This document shows positions 25,198-33,360 of a stretch of DNA of 64,000 nt, in pieces; within the stretch, counting starts at the first letter, position 1; each line of letters begins with the position of its first letter. Source of the DNA: CAWUKT01 sp963923035. GTDB lineage: Bacteria; Bacteroidota; Bacteroidia; J057; JADKCL01. The notes under the pieces are model-generated. The model made no database searches, was not told where the DNA came from, and saw only the letters and a program-made list of their open reading frames with translations. The stretch spans positions 1 through 64,000 of the forward strand of contig CAWUKT010000003.1 in the NCBI GenBank assembly GCA_963923035.1, in the 5' to 3' direction. Position numbers and translations under genes: made by a program.

Positions 25198-26230
25198 TAA
25201 AATCTCCCATTTCAATCCCGATGACCCCGGGGATACTTCCGGCGGTATTTTCGGCCTTCCTTTTGGGCCGGAAGAGGCCCAGATCATCATCGTCCCGGTT
25301 CCCTGGGAAGTGACGGTCTCGTACGCCGCCGGTACCGCCCACGGCCCCGAAGCCATCCTCAAGGCGTCCCCGCAGCTCGATTTGTTCGATGAGCAATACG
25401 GCAAAATCTGGCAGGCCGGCATTTCCATGCTCGACATTCCCGCCGACGTGCGGGCGGAAAGCGACCGCATGCGCCCCATCGCCCAATTGGTGATTGAATT
25501 TCAGGAAGCGGGCGGAAGTGGCCTCGACGAACCATTCCTCGAAGCCCAATTGAACCTGCTCAATGAGTCCTGCCAGAAAATGGTGGATTATGTGCGGGAA
25601 ACGACGGAACAATACCTGGCCCAGGGCAAACAGGTCATCGTGGTCGGGGGCGACCACTCGACGCCGTTGGGCTACCTGCAAGCATTGGCTCAGCGCCACG
25701 GCGAATTTGGCATCCTGCAACTGGATGCCCACATGGACCTCCGTGATGCCTACGAAGGCTTCCGTTATTCCCACGCCTCCATCATGCACAATGCCCTCCA
25801 GCTGCCCCAGCTCACCCGACTCGTCCAGGTGGGGATCCGGGACTTTGCCGCGGGAGAATACGAGCGGCTGGAAAGCGAAGGCGGACGCCTCGTGGCCTTC
25901 ACCGACCGCAGCCTGAAGCACCAGCAATTTGCGGGGCGGTCCTGGCACGCCCAATGCGAAGACATTGTCTCCCACCTGCCCCAGCAGGTGTACATCAGCG
26001 TCGACATCGACGGGCTGGACCCGTCGCTGTGCCCCCATACCGGAACTCCGGTACCCGGCGGACTGGGCTTCGAACAAGCCCTGTACCTGCTCGATCAGGT
26101 CCGCGCGAGCGGCCGCGAGATCATTGGGGCCGACCTCGTGGAGGTGGCGCCCGGCGAGGGTGACCTCGACGGCAATGTCGGCGCCCGCCTCCTGTACCGC
26201 CTCTGCGGACTCCTGTCCGCCAAGGGCTGA
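25184..26230 (+). CDS. speB: Ureohydrolase, probable agmatinase
   Basis: The 348-residue enzyme has all metal ligands of the arginase/agmatinase family: His158 (GGDHS), Asp181/His183/Asp185 (DAHMD) and Asp274/Asp276 (DIDGLDP), plus SHAS at 196-199. The likely reaction is agmatine to putrescine and urea. This assignment rests mainly on its 14-bp overlap with the SpeD-SpeE fusion, which needs putrescine. Arginase or formimidoylglutamase activity is not excluded by motifs alone. It is somewhat longer than typical agmatinases, with an extra segment near residues 100-130. Confidence 0.88.
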   Translation: MSLHDKISHFNPDDPGDTSGGIFGLPFGPEEAQIIIVPVPWEVTVSYAAGTAHGPEAILKASPQLDLFDEQYGKIWQAGISMLDIPADVRAESDRMRPIAQLVIEFQEAGGSGLDEPFLEAQLNLLNESCQKMVDYVRETTEQYLAQGKQVIVVGGDHSTPLGYLQALAQRHGEFGILQLDAHMDLRDAYEGFRYSHASIMHNALQLPQLTRLVQVGIRDFAAGEYERLESEGGRLVAFTDRSLKHQQFAGRSWHAQCEDIVSHLPQQVYISVDIDGLDPSLCPHTGTPVPGGLGFEQALYLLDQVRASGREIIGADLVEVAPGEGDLDGNVGARLLYRLCGLLSAKG

Positions 26231-26252
26231 TTCACCTTCAACTCATTGCACC

Positions 26253-27347
26253 ATGGCTTCTCCCCGACTCCGCTCCCGCCGGAAGAAAAGACGCAAAGAC
26301 AATCCCGTTTCTGAGACCGCCGGGCTTCCCCCCGGTGAAATGGTGCATGTTGGCGAGAAAAGAACCGCTCCGGTGCATATTTCCCTGTTTTCCTACAACG
26401 AACAAGAACTGGTGGAGGCCGAAGAGCTCTCCCCGGAAGATTTGGAGCGTTACCGCAACCCGAAACACCTCGCCTGGATCAATGTGGACGGGGTGCACGA
26501 TACTGAGTTTGTGCGGAGCCTCGGAAATCGGTTTGCCCTTCACCCCCTGGTCCTAGAAGACATCGTCAATACCCAGGAACGTCCGAAGTACGAGAACTAC
26601 GGGGATTTCCTGTATTTCGTCCTCAATATGGGCGATATCTCCGATAAAGGCGAGCTGGGCATGGAGCAGGTGAGCATTGTGCTCGGGAACGACTATATCC
26701 TGTCCTTTCAGGAGGACCCCGATGATATCTTCAATCCGATCCGCAAGCGCTTGCGGAAAGAAGGGTCGCGAGTGCGGAAGGCCAGTCCGGACTTCCTCGC
26801 CTATCTGTTGCTGGACGCGGTCGTAGACCGTTACTTTTTGATCCTGGAGCATCTGGGAGAACAGATCGATGACCTCGAAGAGGAATTGATGGAACACCCG
26901 GAGAAATCAACGCTCAAGAAGATTTACGACCTGAAGCGGGATTTGTCGAAGGTCCGCCGGTCGGTCTGGCCGATGCGGGAAATTGTCGGGGCCATGCAAC
27001 GGGACACGAGCGATTTGATGAAGGAGGAGCATGATGTCTTCCTGAAAGACTTCTACGACCATATTTTGCGGGTGATCGACACCGTGGAGGCCTATCGGGA
27101 TACCATGGGCGGGATGATTGACCTGTACCTCTCCAATTCCTCTATCAAGATGAATGAGATCATGCAGGTCCTCACAGTGATCTCGACCATTTTCATTCCC
27201 CTGACCTTCATCACCGGCTTCTACGGGATGAATTTCGACTTCATGCCGGAAGTCCATTCGCGGTGGTCTTACCCGGCCGTCATTGGGATCATGGCACTCA
27301 TCGTCATTGCGCAATTGATCTATTTCAAGCGAAAACGGTGGTTGTAG
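26253..27347 (+). CDS. corA: CorA family magnesium/cobalt transporter
   Basis: The 364-residue protein starts at ATG 26253; the open frame further upstream only shadows the agmatinase gene. It begins with a very basic stretch (RSRRKKRRK), then the CorA cytoplasmic funnel (HPLVLEDIVNTQERPK, near residues 100-115). The long stalk helix follows, and two membrane helices at the C-terminus flank the signature GFYGMNF (about 319-325). The end is positively charged (YFKRKRWL). It is a pentameric inner-membrane Mg2+ channel by family. It lies 22 bp after the agmatinase gene; magnesium and polyamines are both counter-ions, which may explain the linkage. Confidence 0.94.
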   Translation: MASPRLRSRRKKRRKDNPVSETAGLPPGEMVHVGEKRTAPVHISLFSYNEQELVEAEELSPEDLERYRNPKHLAWINVDGVHDTEFVRSLGNRFALHPLVLEDIVNTQERPKYENYGDFLYFVLNMGDISDKGELGMEQVSIVLGNDYILSFQEDPDDIFNPIRKRLRKEGSRVRKASPDFLAYLLLDAVVDRYFLILEHLGEQIDDLEEELMEHPEKSTLKKIYDLKRDLSKVRRSVWPMREIVGAMQRDTSDLMKEEHDVFLKDFYDHILRVIDTVEAYRDTMGGMIDLYLSNSSIKMNEIMQVLTVISTIFIPLTFITGFYGMNFDFMPEVHSRWSYPAVIGIMALIVIAQLIYFKRKRWL

Positions 27348-27404
27348 GGAATAGAAGACCTTTCGAAGGGCCATGCTCAGCTTAAAATTGATTAGTTTAG
27401 GTCT

Positions 27405-28007
27405 ATGAAAAAATCGGCCCGTTTCGTTGTACTGTTACTTTTCATTTTTGGGATGACGTTTTTTGCTCCGAATGCGGTTTGGGGGCAAGGCGTAGGGGGT
27501 GGATTGACGGGAGGAGTGGTAACGAGTCAAATCGACGGCGACACCTGGGGCGGGTACAATAAGTGGGGGTATCAGATTGGCGGGTTCGCGTATTACGATT
27601 TTACCGAAAACATCAGCATGCAGATCGAAATCCTTCATACACACCGGGGCAGCCGGGAGGTAGTGAACGATTTTGGAAAGGTCAATTTGAATTATATCGA
27701 TGTTCCGGTCCTGTTTCAGTACAAGAAAGATGCCGGAAACGGGCTCCTGACCGCCGAAGGCGGCCTTTCTGCCAATATCCTGCTCTCCGCCAGAACAGGA
27801 TTTGCCCCCTTGCAGGCAGACCGCACCGAGGACTATCGCCGCTTGTCCACCGAGCTGCACATCGGAAGTTGTTACTATTTTGGCGAAAGGGTCGGTTTGT
27901 TCGGCCGCTGGTCAGTTGGCCTCAGCAACCTGAACGCGACCGAGGTCGTTCGGCCCTGGCTCACAATCCATTATATCACGGCGGGCCTCCGCCTGAAACT
28001 CCAGTAG
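27405..28007 (+). CDS. Outer-membrane beta-barrel protein, PorT-like
   Basis: The 200-residue protein has a signal peptide (1-27, ending AVWGQ). The mature part alternates aromatic and polar residues in short strands (KWGYQIGGFAYYDFTENISM, INYIDVPVLFQYK-like, HYITAGLRLKL), typical of the small outer-membrane barrel family that includes PorT. The C-terminal strand ends in an alternating hydrophobic pattern (LRLKLQ). PorT itself acts in T9SS, and many T9SS cargo genes are near, but this one cannot be called a T9SS component from sequence alone. It stands alone. Confidence 0.82.
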   Translation: MKKSARFVVLLLFIFGMTFFAPNAVWGQGVGGGLTGGVVTSQIDGDTWGGYNKWGYQIGGFAYYDFTENISMQIEILHTHRGSREVVNDFGKVNLNYIDVPVLFQYKKDAGNGLLTAEGGLSANILLSARTGFAPLQADRTEDYRRLSTELHIGSCYYFGERVGLFGRWSVGLSNLNATEVVRPWLTIHYITAGLRLKLQ

Positions 28008-28447
28008 GAGATGTTACTCTCCGGGTCAAACTGTTTCCCTAATCATCACATACGTTTCCAATATTGATACTGAGGCCACCAGAAATGGGCAAAAGCCTCG
28101 TTTCACAGCCTCCAAACAAGGTTTTTCAGAAAAAACATCTGAAACCTTTGGTCTTTGGACGTTACTTTCTTTGAATCCGATGACACTTTTCGAGAGACCT
28201 GAAAGGGTTTAATCTCTCTCCTCTCCACAATTTGGTGATTCTACCCCCATCTTACACTGTTACTATTGCCAAAAATTTGTTCCCGAAAAACAGGGTCCAT
28301 CCCTGCATATTTGTATCAAACAGTTAAGAAAACATTCTTTAAAAATATCATTGGTTGTATCGTTTTGATTCATTAACGCACATCGAAGCACGCTGAACAA
28401 CTATCTGTTAATAGTTTATGGTTCTTAGGTTGGTCGTTTTGATCTCA
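28008..28447 (+). ncRNA. Noncoding stretch ending in a terminator; possible small RNA or long 3' UTR
   Basis: About 440 bp without a credible frame separate the barrel gene from a strong terminator at 28448-28482. The region is AT-rich with a few GC-rich patches. A terminator this far from a stop codon suggests either an independent noncoding RNA or a long 3' untranslated region. I recognise no known RNA family, so the RNA label is only a proposal. Confidence 0.25.
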
Positions 28448-28482
28448 CGGGGGTAGAAGCACCATCTACCTCCGCTTTTTTT
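28448..28482 (+). terminator. Strong intrinsic terminator
   Basis: CGGGGGTAGA (28448-28457) pairs with TCTACCTCCG (28465-28474) over ten base pairs with one G-U pair and a seven-base loop, followed by seven T. Confidence 0.8.
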
Positions 28483-28530
28483 GAAGTTATCTCGTAAAGC
28501 ATCTCTGTTTAACTAAGAATTTACGGATGT

Positions 28531-28565
28531 CCCCGGCTCTCAGTGAGAGCAGGGGCTTCGATTTT
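28531..28565 (+). terminator. Second terminator-like hairpin
   Basis: CCCC-GG-CTCTC (28531-28541) pairs with GAGAG-CA-GGGG (28545-28555) around a three-base loop with a 2x2 internal mismatch. A T-rich stretch follows after five bases. It lies between the first terminator and the exonuclease gene at 28635. Confidence 0.5.
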
Positions 28566-28634
28566 TATGCACATATCCCCAACTCCCTTGAATCGACTGC
28601 CATCTCCTCTTAACTTTAGGTTCCACTGTATAAA

Positions 28635-29975
28635 ATGTTCGCAATTGTTGACTTGGAAACCACGGGCGGGAGCGCAGCACGCGACCGCATCACCGAAGTG
28701 GCCATCATCCTGCACGATGGCCAGCGGCGGGTCCGTGAGTATTCAACCCTTGTCAACCCTGAAATTCACATCCCCGCGTACATTACGGACATTACCGGCA
28801 TCGACGACGAAATGGTAGCCGATGCGCCTCCCTTTCGGGAGATCGCCGCGGAAATCCTGGAAATGACCCAGGGTGCGGTCTTCGTCGCGCACAATGTCAA
28901 TTTTGACTACGGCTTCCTGCGCGAATCCTTCGCGCGCCTCGGCATCCCCTTCCAACGGAAGCGGCTCTGCACCGTGCGGACCAGCCGCAAGTTCATCAAC
29001 GGCCTCGGCTCGTACAGCCTCGGCAACCTCTGCCGCCACCTTGGCATCGCCAACCACGCCCGTCACCGGGCCATGGGCGACGCGGATGCGACGACCCACC
29101 TGCTCGAACACCTCTTCGAGGTGGAGCCGGCCCTGTTGCAGGTCGCGGTGCCCGAAGATCCCTACGCCGGATTCCCAGAGGGCATTCAGCGGACCCAACT
29201 GGATGCGTTACCGGAAGCGCCGGGACTGTACTTTTTCTACAATGACCAGGGCGAAACGCTCTTTGCGGCGAAGAGCCGCAACATCCGCAAGGACGCCCTG
29301 AAAAAGCTCAAGGCTGCGGCCAAGGCCAATTTTGAGGTGCACCAGGTCCGCGACCTCGCGTGGGAACCCACCGGCAACGAATTGCTCGCCCAATTGCGCT
29401 TGCCGGCCTTGATGTCCCGTTTGGCGCCGGGATTCTCGTCCAAGTTTCGCGTCAAAAAGTACCGCGCGGGCATTTTTGCCTACCGCGACCAGCAGAATTA
29501 CCAGCGGCTTTACGTAGGCCCTTTGAAAAAAGGGCAGACCGCGCTCGCTGAGTTTCCCACCCAGGCCGATGCAGAGACAGCGCTCCTGGCCCGGATGCGG
29601 AAGCACAAATTGTGTGGGGATTTGATTGGGTTGGATGCTGCCAGCTGCCAGGGGGACACCTGCGAGGGTGGATGCCGCGGAGATGAGTCGCCCGAGCAGT
29701 ACAATCTGCGGGTCGAAGACGCCCTGCGGGGAATCGGCCTGCCATTTCCCAACTTTTTCCTCGTCGGAGACGGACGGCGCCACGATGAGGTCTCCATCGT
29801 CTGCATTGAGGACGGCCATTGCCGGGGCTATGCCTACCTGGACATTGAAATGGGCTGGAGCAATCCGGAAACCGTGCGCGACCTCCTGAATCCGTTTTCC
29901 CATTTCCCCGAAGCCACCAAAATCGTTCGCCAGTACCTTCCCAAGGTCAAACGGGCGCAGATCGTCCCCTTCTGA
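28635..29975 (+). CDS. DnaQ-like 3'-5' exonuclease fused to a UvrC/Cho-like region
   Basis: The 446-residue protein starts with a DEDDh exonuclease domain like the proofreading subunit of DNA polymerase III: Asp6 and Glu8 (DLETTG), Asp91 (NFDYGFL), His144 and Asp149 (HRAMGDA). From about residue 195 a UvrC N-terminal-like (GIY-YIG) region follows, but the signature is degenerate (GLYFFYND instead of GIY; no clear YIG). A cluster of cysteines (CGDLIGLDAASCQGDTCEGGC, about 332-352) resembles the UvrC cluster. Exonuclease-Cho/UvrC fusions are known in bacteria and are thought to act in DNA repair. The nuclease half here may have lost its second catalytic activity. Confidence 0.87.
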   Translation: MFAIVDLETTGGSAARDRITEVAIILHDGQRRVREYSTLVNPEIHIPAYITDITGIDDEMVADAPPFREIAAEILEMTQGAVFVAHNVNFDYGFLRESFARLGIPFQRKRLCTVRTSRKFINGLGSYSLGNLCRHLGIANHARHRAMGDADATTHLLEHLFEVEPALLQVAVPEDPYAGFPEGIQRTQLDALPEAPGLYFFYNDQGETLFAAKSRNIRKDALKKLKAAAKANFEVHQVRDLAWEPTGNELLAQLRLPALMSRLAPGFSSKFRVKKYRAGIFAYRDQQNYQRLYVGPLKKGQTALAEFPTQADAETALLARMRKHKLCGDLIGLDAASCQGDTCEGGCRGDESPEQYNLRVEDALRGIGLPFPNFFLVGDGRRHDEVSIVCIEDGHCRGYAYLDIEMGWSNPETVRDLLNPFSHFPEATKIVRQYLPKVKRAQIVPF

Positions 29976-30114
29976 ATTTCCCATTAAACCATTTCCCTTT
30001 TCCTCCATCCTATTCCCAACCAGAATGGCCGCTTGAACTTTTTCAGATTTTTTTCGGAGGATGGGAATAAATTGAAATCATGCTCCGTCTAATTACCAAA
30101 ACACCAAAGGCAAA

Positions 30115-30672
30115 GTGAACGCACGGGTGACAGCGACGGACGCACAGTTGATCAAAGAGGCCCGGGCCGGAAACGAGCTGGCGTTCAAGACCTTGGTGGA
30201 GCGGTATGAAAGCAAAGTCGCAGGGGTGGTGATCGGAATGTTGGGACGGACAGTGGAGGCGGACGATGCGGGGCAGGAAACTTTCATTCGCTTTTACCGT
30301 TCTTTGGAAAAATTTCGGCAGGAAAGCGGGGTTGGCACTTACTTGACCCGGATCGCGGTCAACGTCAGTCTCGATTACCTCCGCAAAAACAAGCGGAGGT
30401 TCAAAGAAGTCAGCTCGGAAGAAGCTGCCCCTGAACTGCTCCGGCTGCAAGACGGCGATTTCCAGGCCCGTGCGGAAGCCCGCGAGTTGGTCTACAAGGC
30501 CCTCGAACGCCTCCGGCCCGATTACCGCAGCGTCATTGTCCTCCGCATGTTGGAGGGCTATTCGACCAAGGAAACTGCCGAAATGCTGGAAATTCCGCTG
30601 GGAACGGTGCTGAGCCGCTTGCAGCGGGGACAAAAAAAGCTAAAGTCCATCCTTGAAAAACTGATGAGATGA
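30115..30672 (+). CDS. ECF-type RNA polymerase sigma factor
   Basis: The 185-residue protein starts at GTG 30115, with AAAGG just upstream. Sigma region 2 (about 25-95, with ETFIRFYRSLEKF and YLTRIAVNVSLDYLRKNKRR) and region 4 (about 125-180, RPDYRSVIVLRMLEGYSTKETAEML and GTVLSRLQRGQKKL) are complete; regions 1 and 3 are absent, as in ECF factors. The stop overlaps the next start as ATGA (30669-30672). The downstream membrane proteins fit an anti-sigma factor and a periplasmic sensor, so it probably controls an envelope or metal stress response including the Spy-like gene at 31530. Confidence 0.95.
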   Translation: MNARVTATDAQLIKEARAGNELAFKTLVERYESKVAGVVIGMLGRTVEADDAGQETFIRFYRSLEKFRQESGVGTYLTRIAVNVSLDYLRKNKRRFKEVSSEEAAPELLRLQDGDFQARAEARELVYKALERLRPDYRSVIVLRMLEGYSTKETAEMLEIPLGTVLSRLQRGQKKLKSILEKLMR

Positions 30673-31013
30673 GCGAGGAAAATCCATATCTGCGCGACCT
30701 GTTCAACCAGGAGGCTGAATCGGAAGAAAGCATCGACCAGGCGGCCCTGGACCGCATTCTGGAAGAGGAGCGCCCCCAGTTCAGCGCCGGATTCGCCGAC
30801 CGGGTCATGGCCCGGCTGGAACAGGCGCCGATCGTCGCGAACATCGACGACTACCTCCCCCGGATGTTCCGCTGGGTGGCCGTCGGAGGGATGGCCGCTG
30901 CCATTGCCCTGCTGGTCATCACCTGGTACCAGCAGGACAGCGTAAGCCTCGACGCGCTTACTGGCATCGCCGACCTGGGCTTGTCCGATTCCTTTGCCCT
31001 TAACTCTTTTTGA
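30669..31013 (+). CDS. Putative anti-sigma factor, single-pass membrane protein
   Basis: The 114-residue protein has an acidic N-terminal part (to about residue 65, with ESEESIDQAALDRILEEE and FADRVMARLEQA). One membrane helix follows (about 70-87, VAVGGMAAAIALLVITW), then a short periplasmic tail. Overlap with the sigma gene by ATGA implies equal synthesis, as for sigma/anti-sigma pairs. It lacks a zinc-binding HxxxCxxC motif, so it is not a ZAS-type anti-sigma factor. Function is inferred from position and topology. Confidence 0.72.
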   Translation: MSEENPYLRDLFNQEAESEESIDQAALDRILEEERPQFSAGFADRVMARLEQAPIVANIDDYLPRMFRWVAVGGMAAAIALLVITWYQQDSVSLDALTGIADLGLSDSFALNSF

Positions 31014-31016
31014 CCC

Positions 31017-31424
31017 ATGAAAACCCGCACCAAATCCGTCATTGCCATCAGCGGTACCCTGATCATCGGGATGGTGATTGGTGCACTGATCGCCTTCCAG
31101 ATCGTTCGGAAACGCATCCAGAACTTCCGGGAGCTACATAAACGTTCCGCATTTACCGAGCATATCCTCGAAGCTGCGGACCCCGACCCCGACCAACGCA
31201 CCCAAATCAAGCCGTTTTTGGATGATTTTGGGACGCGCATGGAGCAACTTCACAAGGAGCACGCCCAGGAATTGCGGGGCGAAATGCAGGCCCTCAAAGA
31301 CAGCCTGCAACTTCACCTCGACGAATCGCAGATGCAGAGCGTGGAACGCCGACTGAAGCGGCTCCGAGGAGGTATGAAAGGCCGCCGAAAATTCCGACAC
31401 GGCCCGCCTCCTCCCCAACCCTGA
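31017..31424 (+). CDS. Membrane-anchored periplasmic Spy/CnrX-like protein
   Basis: The 135-residue protein starts three bases after the previous stop. It has an N-terminal membrane helix (about 8-28, SVIAISGTLIIGMVIGALIAF) and a periplasmic all-helical part (about 30-120) rich in Glu, Arg and Gln, like the helical hairpin of Spy, CpxP and CnrX proteins. It ends in a His/Pro-rich tail (FRHGPPPPQP). In the Cnr metal-resistance system a membrane-tethered CnrX senses metal and controls CnrY and the sigma factor CnrH; the gene order here is analogous. Metal sensing is therefore suggested but not shown. Confidence 0.7.
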   Translation: MKTRTKSVIAISGTLIIGMVIGALIAFQIVRKRIQNFRELHKRSAFTEHILEAADPDPDQRTQIKPFLDDFGTRMEQLHKEHAQELRGEMQALKDSLQLHLDESQMQSVERRLKRLRGGMKGRRKFRHGPPPPQP

Positions 31425-31529
31425 TCACTTCCTGGCCCGGTTTTTCATTGGAAGCTGCCTGCTTCCCGGGAGAACTATGCCCTTTGAAAATATACCAACA
31501 GCTTGTTTAGACCTTAACCTTATCCCACG

Positions 31530-32651
31530 ATGTTTAACTTGAAACATATCTCACGCCACATTGCCCTCGCCCTCTTAGGCCTGGCCTTTTGCCTCCCCCT
31601 CACGGCCCAAGGCCCCCACCACGGCCCTCCCGGAGGCGAAGCCCGCCTGGATCAATTGAAAACGGAATTGAATCTCTCGGACGAGCAGGTCGCGCAGCTC
31701 AAGGCGTTGAAAGAAGCGCACAAAGCGGAGCGGATGGAACTTCGCCAGTCTGGGGAGCGTCCCGATCCCGAGACCATGCACATGAAGCGGGAGGAACACC
31801 GCAAACAAATGGAGCAGATTCTTACGCCGGAGCAAATGGAACAACTCAAACAGCTCCGCAAGGAGAAGCGGCAGGAGCACCGGGCAACCAAAAAGGCCAT
31901 CATGCAGGAAGCGCGCCCGATCCTCGCCGAACAGCGGGCCAAGTTTGAGACGATGCTGAGTGCGGACCACAAGGCTCAAATCAACGAATTGCGGGCGGAG
32001 ATGAAGGCGTTGCGGCCGGAAATGAAGGAAATGCGCATGGAGCGGAAGGCCCGCGAAGGAGAGTTGAGTGAAGCGGACAAAGCAGAAATGAAGGAATTGA
32101 AGACGCAGAAAAAAGCCATCATGGAAGAAGTCATGGAGATTGCGAAGGTGTATGAAAATGAATTGCAGGAGCTCCACGCTGAAATCAAACCGCAATTGGA
32201 CCAAATCCGGGAAGCCCATCGTCCGGAAGGCATGGAGCCTGGTCATCACCAAGGCCGCCGGGGCCACCACAAGGGCCAGCACCCGCAGGGCTTCCAAATG
32301 CAAGGTGAGCAAGGCCACCACCGCGCCCACATGGTCACCCGCTTCATCCTGATGGACCCCAACCAACAAGATCTTCCCCCGGCCGAAGCCGCCGATCTCC
32401 AGATCAATATTTTCCCGAACCCTTCCCAGGACCACAATACCATTCAGTACGAAGTCCTGCAAGACGGACCGGTCAGGATCGATTTGGTCGCCCGGGATGG
32501 CAGCCTTCAGCGAACGGTTTTCGAAGGCACCCAAACGGCCGGCACCTACGAATTGGGGGTTGACCTCAAGGACCTCCGGCCCGAAATCTATTACTACACC
32601 CTTACTACTCCGGCTGGAAAGGCCAGCCAACGGTTTACTCTTGTTAGATAA
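31530..32651 (+). CDS. Secreted Spy/LTXXQ-like helical protein with His-rich segment and T9SS sorting domain
   Basis: The 373-residue protein has a signal peptide (1-26, ending LPLTAQ). Long charged helices follow, with Spy/CpxP-type motifs (LNLSDEQ near 47 and LTPEQMEQL near 100). A His/Gln/Gly-rich segment (about 231-270, with HHQGRRGHHKGQH) looks suited to binding metal. From about 290 a type A T9SS sorting domain starts (INIFPNPSQDHNTIQY to RFTLVR). Spy-like proteins normally act as periplasmic chaperones; here the protein would be exported to the cell surface. It lies 105 bp after the CnrX-like gene and probably belongs to the same ECF regulon. Confidence 0.85.
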   Translation: MFNLKHISRHIALALLGLAFCLPLTAQGPHHGPPGGEARLDQLKTELNLSDEQVAQLKALKEAHKAERMELRQSGERPDPETMHMKREEHRKQMEQILTPEQMEQLKQLRKEKRQEHRATKKAIMQEARPILAEQRAKFETMLSADHKAQINELRAEMKALRPEMKEMRMERKAREGELSEADKAEMKELKTQKKAIMEEVMEIAKVYENELQELHAEIKPQLDQIREAHRPEGMEPGHHQGRRGHHKGQHPQGFQMQGEQGHHRAHMVTRFILMDPNQQDLPPAEAADLQINIFPNPSQDHNTIQYEVLQDGPVRIDLVARDGSLQRTVFEGTQTAGTYELGVDLKDLRPEIYYYTLTTPAGKASQRFTLVR

Positions 32652-32674
32652 ATTGAGTTGATTAACTTTTTTCG

Positions 32675-32704
32675 GCAAGGTCCCGCCTGGGGCCTTGCTT
32701 TTTT
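32675..32704 (+). terminator. Intrinsic terminator
   Basis: GCAAGGTCCC (32675-32684) pairs with GGGCCTTGC (32690-32698) with one bulged base, followed by a run of T. It ends the ECF/Spy set. Confidence 0.8.
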
Positions 32705-32731
32705 ATGGGGGGACGGGAAATGAAAATGGAA

Positions 32732-33184
32732 TCAGTCCGCGGGCAGCACGATCTTCCGGTAGTACTGAAGGGGGTAGGCCCAGGAATAGGCGATGGGAGA
32801 TTCCCCGGGAAGAATGCCTTCGATGACGCGGGGGCGCATCCAGACGTCGCAGCCCGGATCGTTCGACCGGGCAAAGCGCAATTCACCGGCTTCGTCGGTA
32901 TAGATGTCCCAGACCAAGGTGGTCCCCAGCCCAAAGGCTTCCGACGGCAATTCCAGTCGGAAAAAGTCGTGGACCTTTCCGAAGCGCACCGGCAAGTTGG
33001 CCGTCACAATGCCGGGCCGGCCCGGCACCGGATAGGGCGTACAAGCCACCCCCGAGGTGAGAGACATTTGGAGCTCCTGGCCCCGATATTCGATCGTGAG
33101 CCGCCGCCCAATAGGGTCGACCCAATCCCCCGTCCAAGCGGAAGGAAAAGGTTGATCGGATATTTTTTGACCTTTATAGGGCAT
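32732..33184 (-). CDS. Conserved-looking hypothetical protein, soluble
   Basis: I start at ATG 33184 (MPYKGQKISDQPF); an upstream ATG at 33238 adds residues with no domain character. The 150-residue product has no signal peptide or membrane segment. It is rich in Trp and Pro (SAWTGDWVDPIGRRLTIEY, WDIYTDEAGEL, DVWMRPRVI), which suggests a small beta-sandwich or barrel. I do not recognise the family. It is a single minus-strand gene between the ECF set and the RnfD-like gene. Confidence 0.65.
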   Translation of the reverse strand: MPYKGQKISDQPFPSAWTGDWVDPIGRRLTIEYRGQELQMSLTSGVACTPYPVPGRPGIVTANLPVRFGKVHDFFRLELPSEAFGLGTTLVWDIYTDEAGELRFARSNDPGCDVWMRPRVIEGILPGESPIAYSWAYPLQYYRKIVLPAD

Positions 33185-33360
33185 TTTTGAAAATACGAAT
33201 AAATTCCTCGAACTCACCCATTTAACCTCAACGTTCACAAATTGTTGATGGATTCATTGAATTTTTGAAGAAAAACCGAGGTCGCATCTCAACTTTTTTT
33301 TCAGGCCGCGTGTGGAATTGATCTGATCTGGTCACCCTTCCTGCAAATAACCCCCAACAC

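Noticed and set aside
25929..26252. N-terminal extension of CorA
   Set aside because: This stretch lies inside the agmatinase gene in another frame. CorA homology and a sensible start begin at 26253.
27405..28007. Assignment as the T9SS component PorT
   Set aside because: It has the general small-barrel pattern, but nothing specific separates PorT from the many other barrel proteins of this family.
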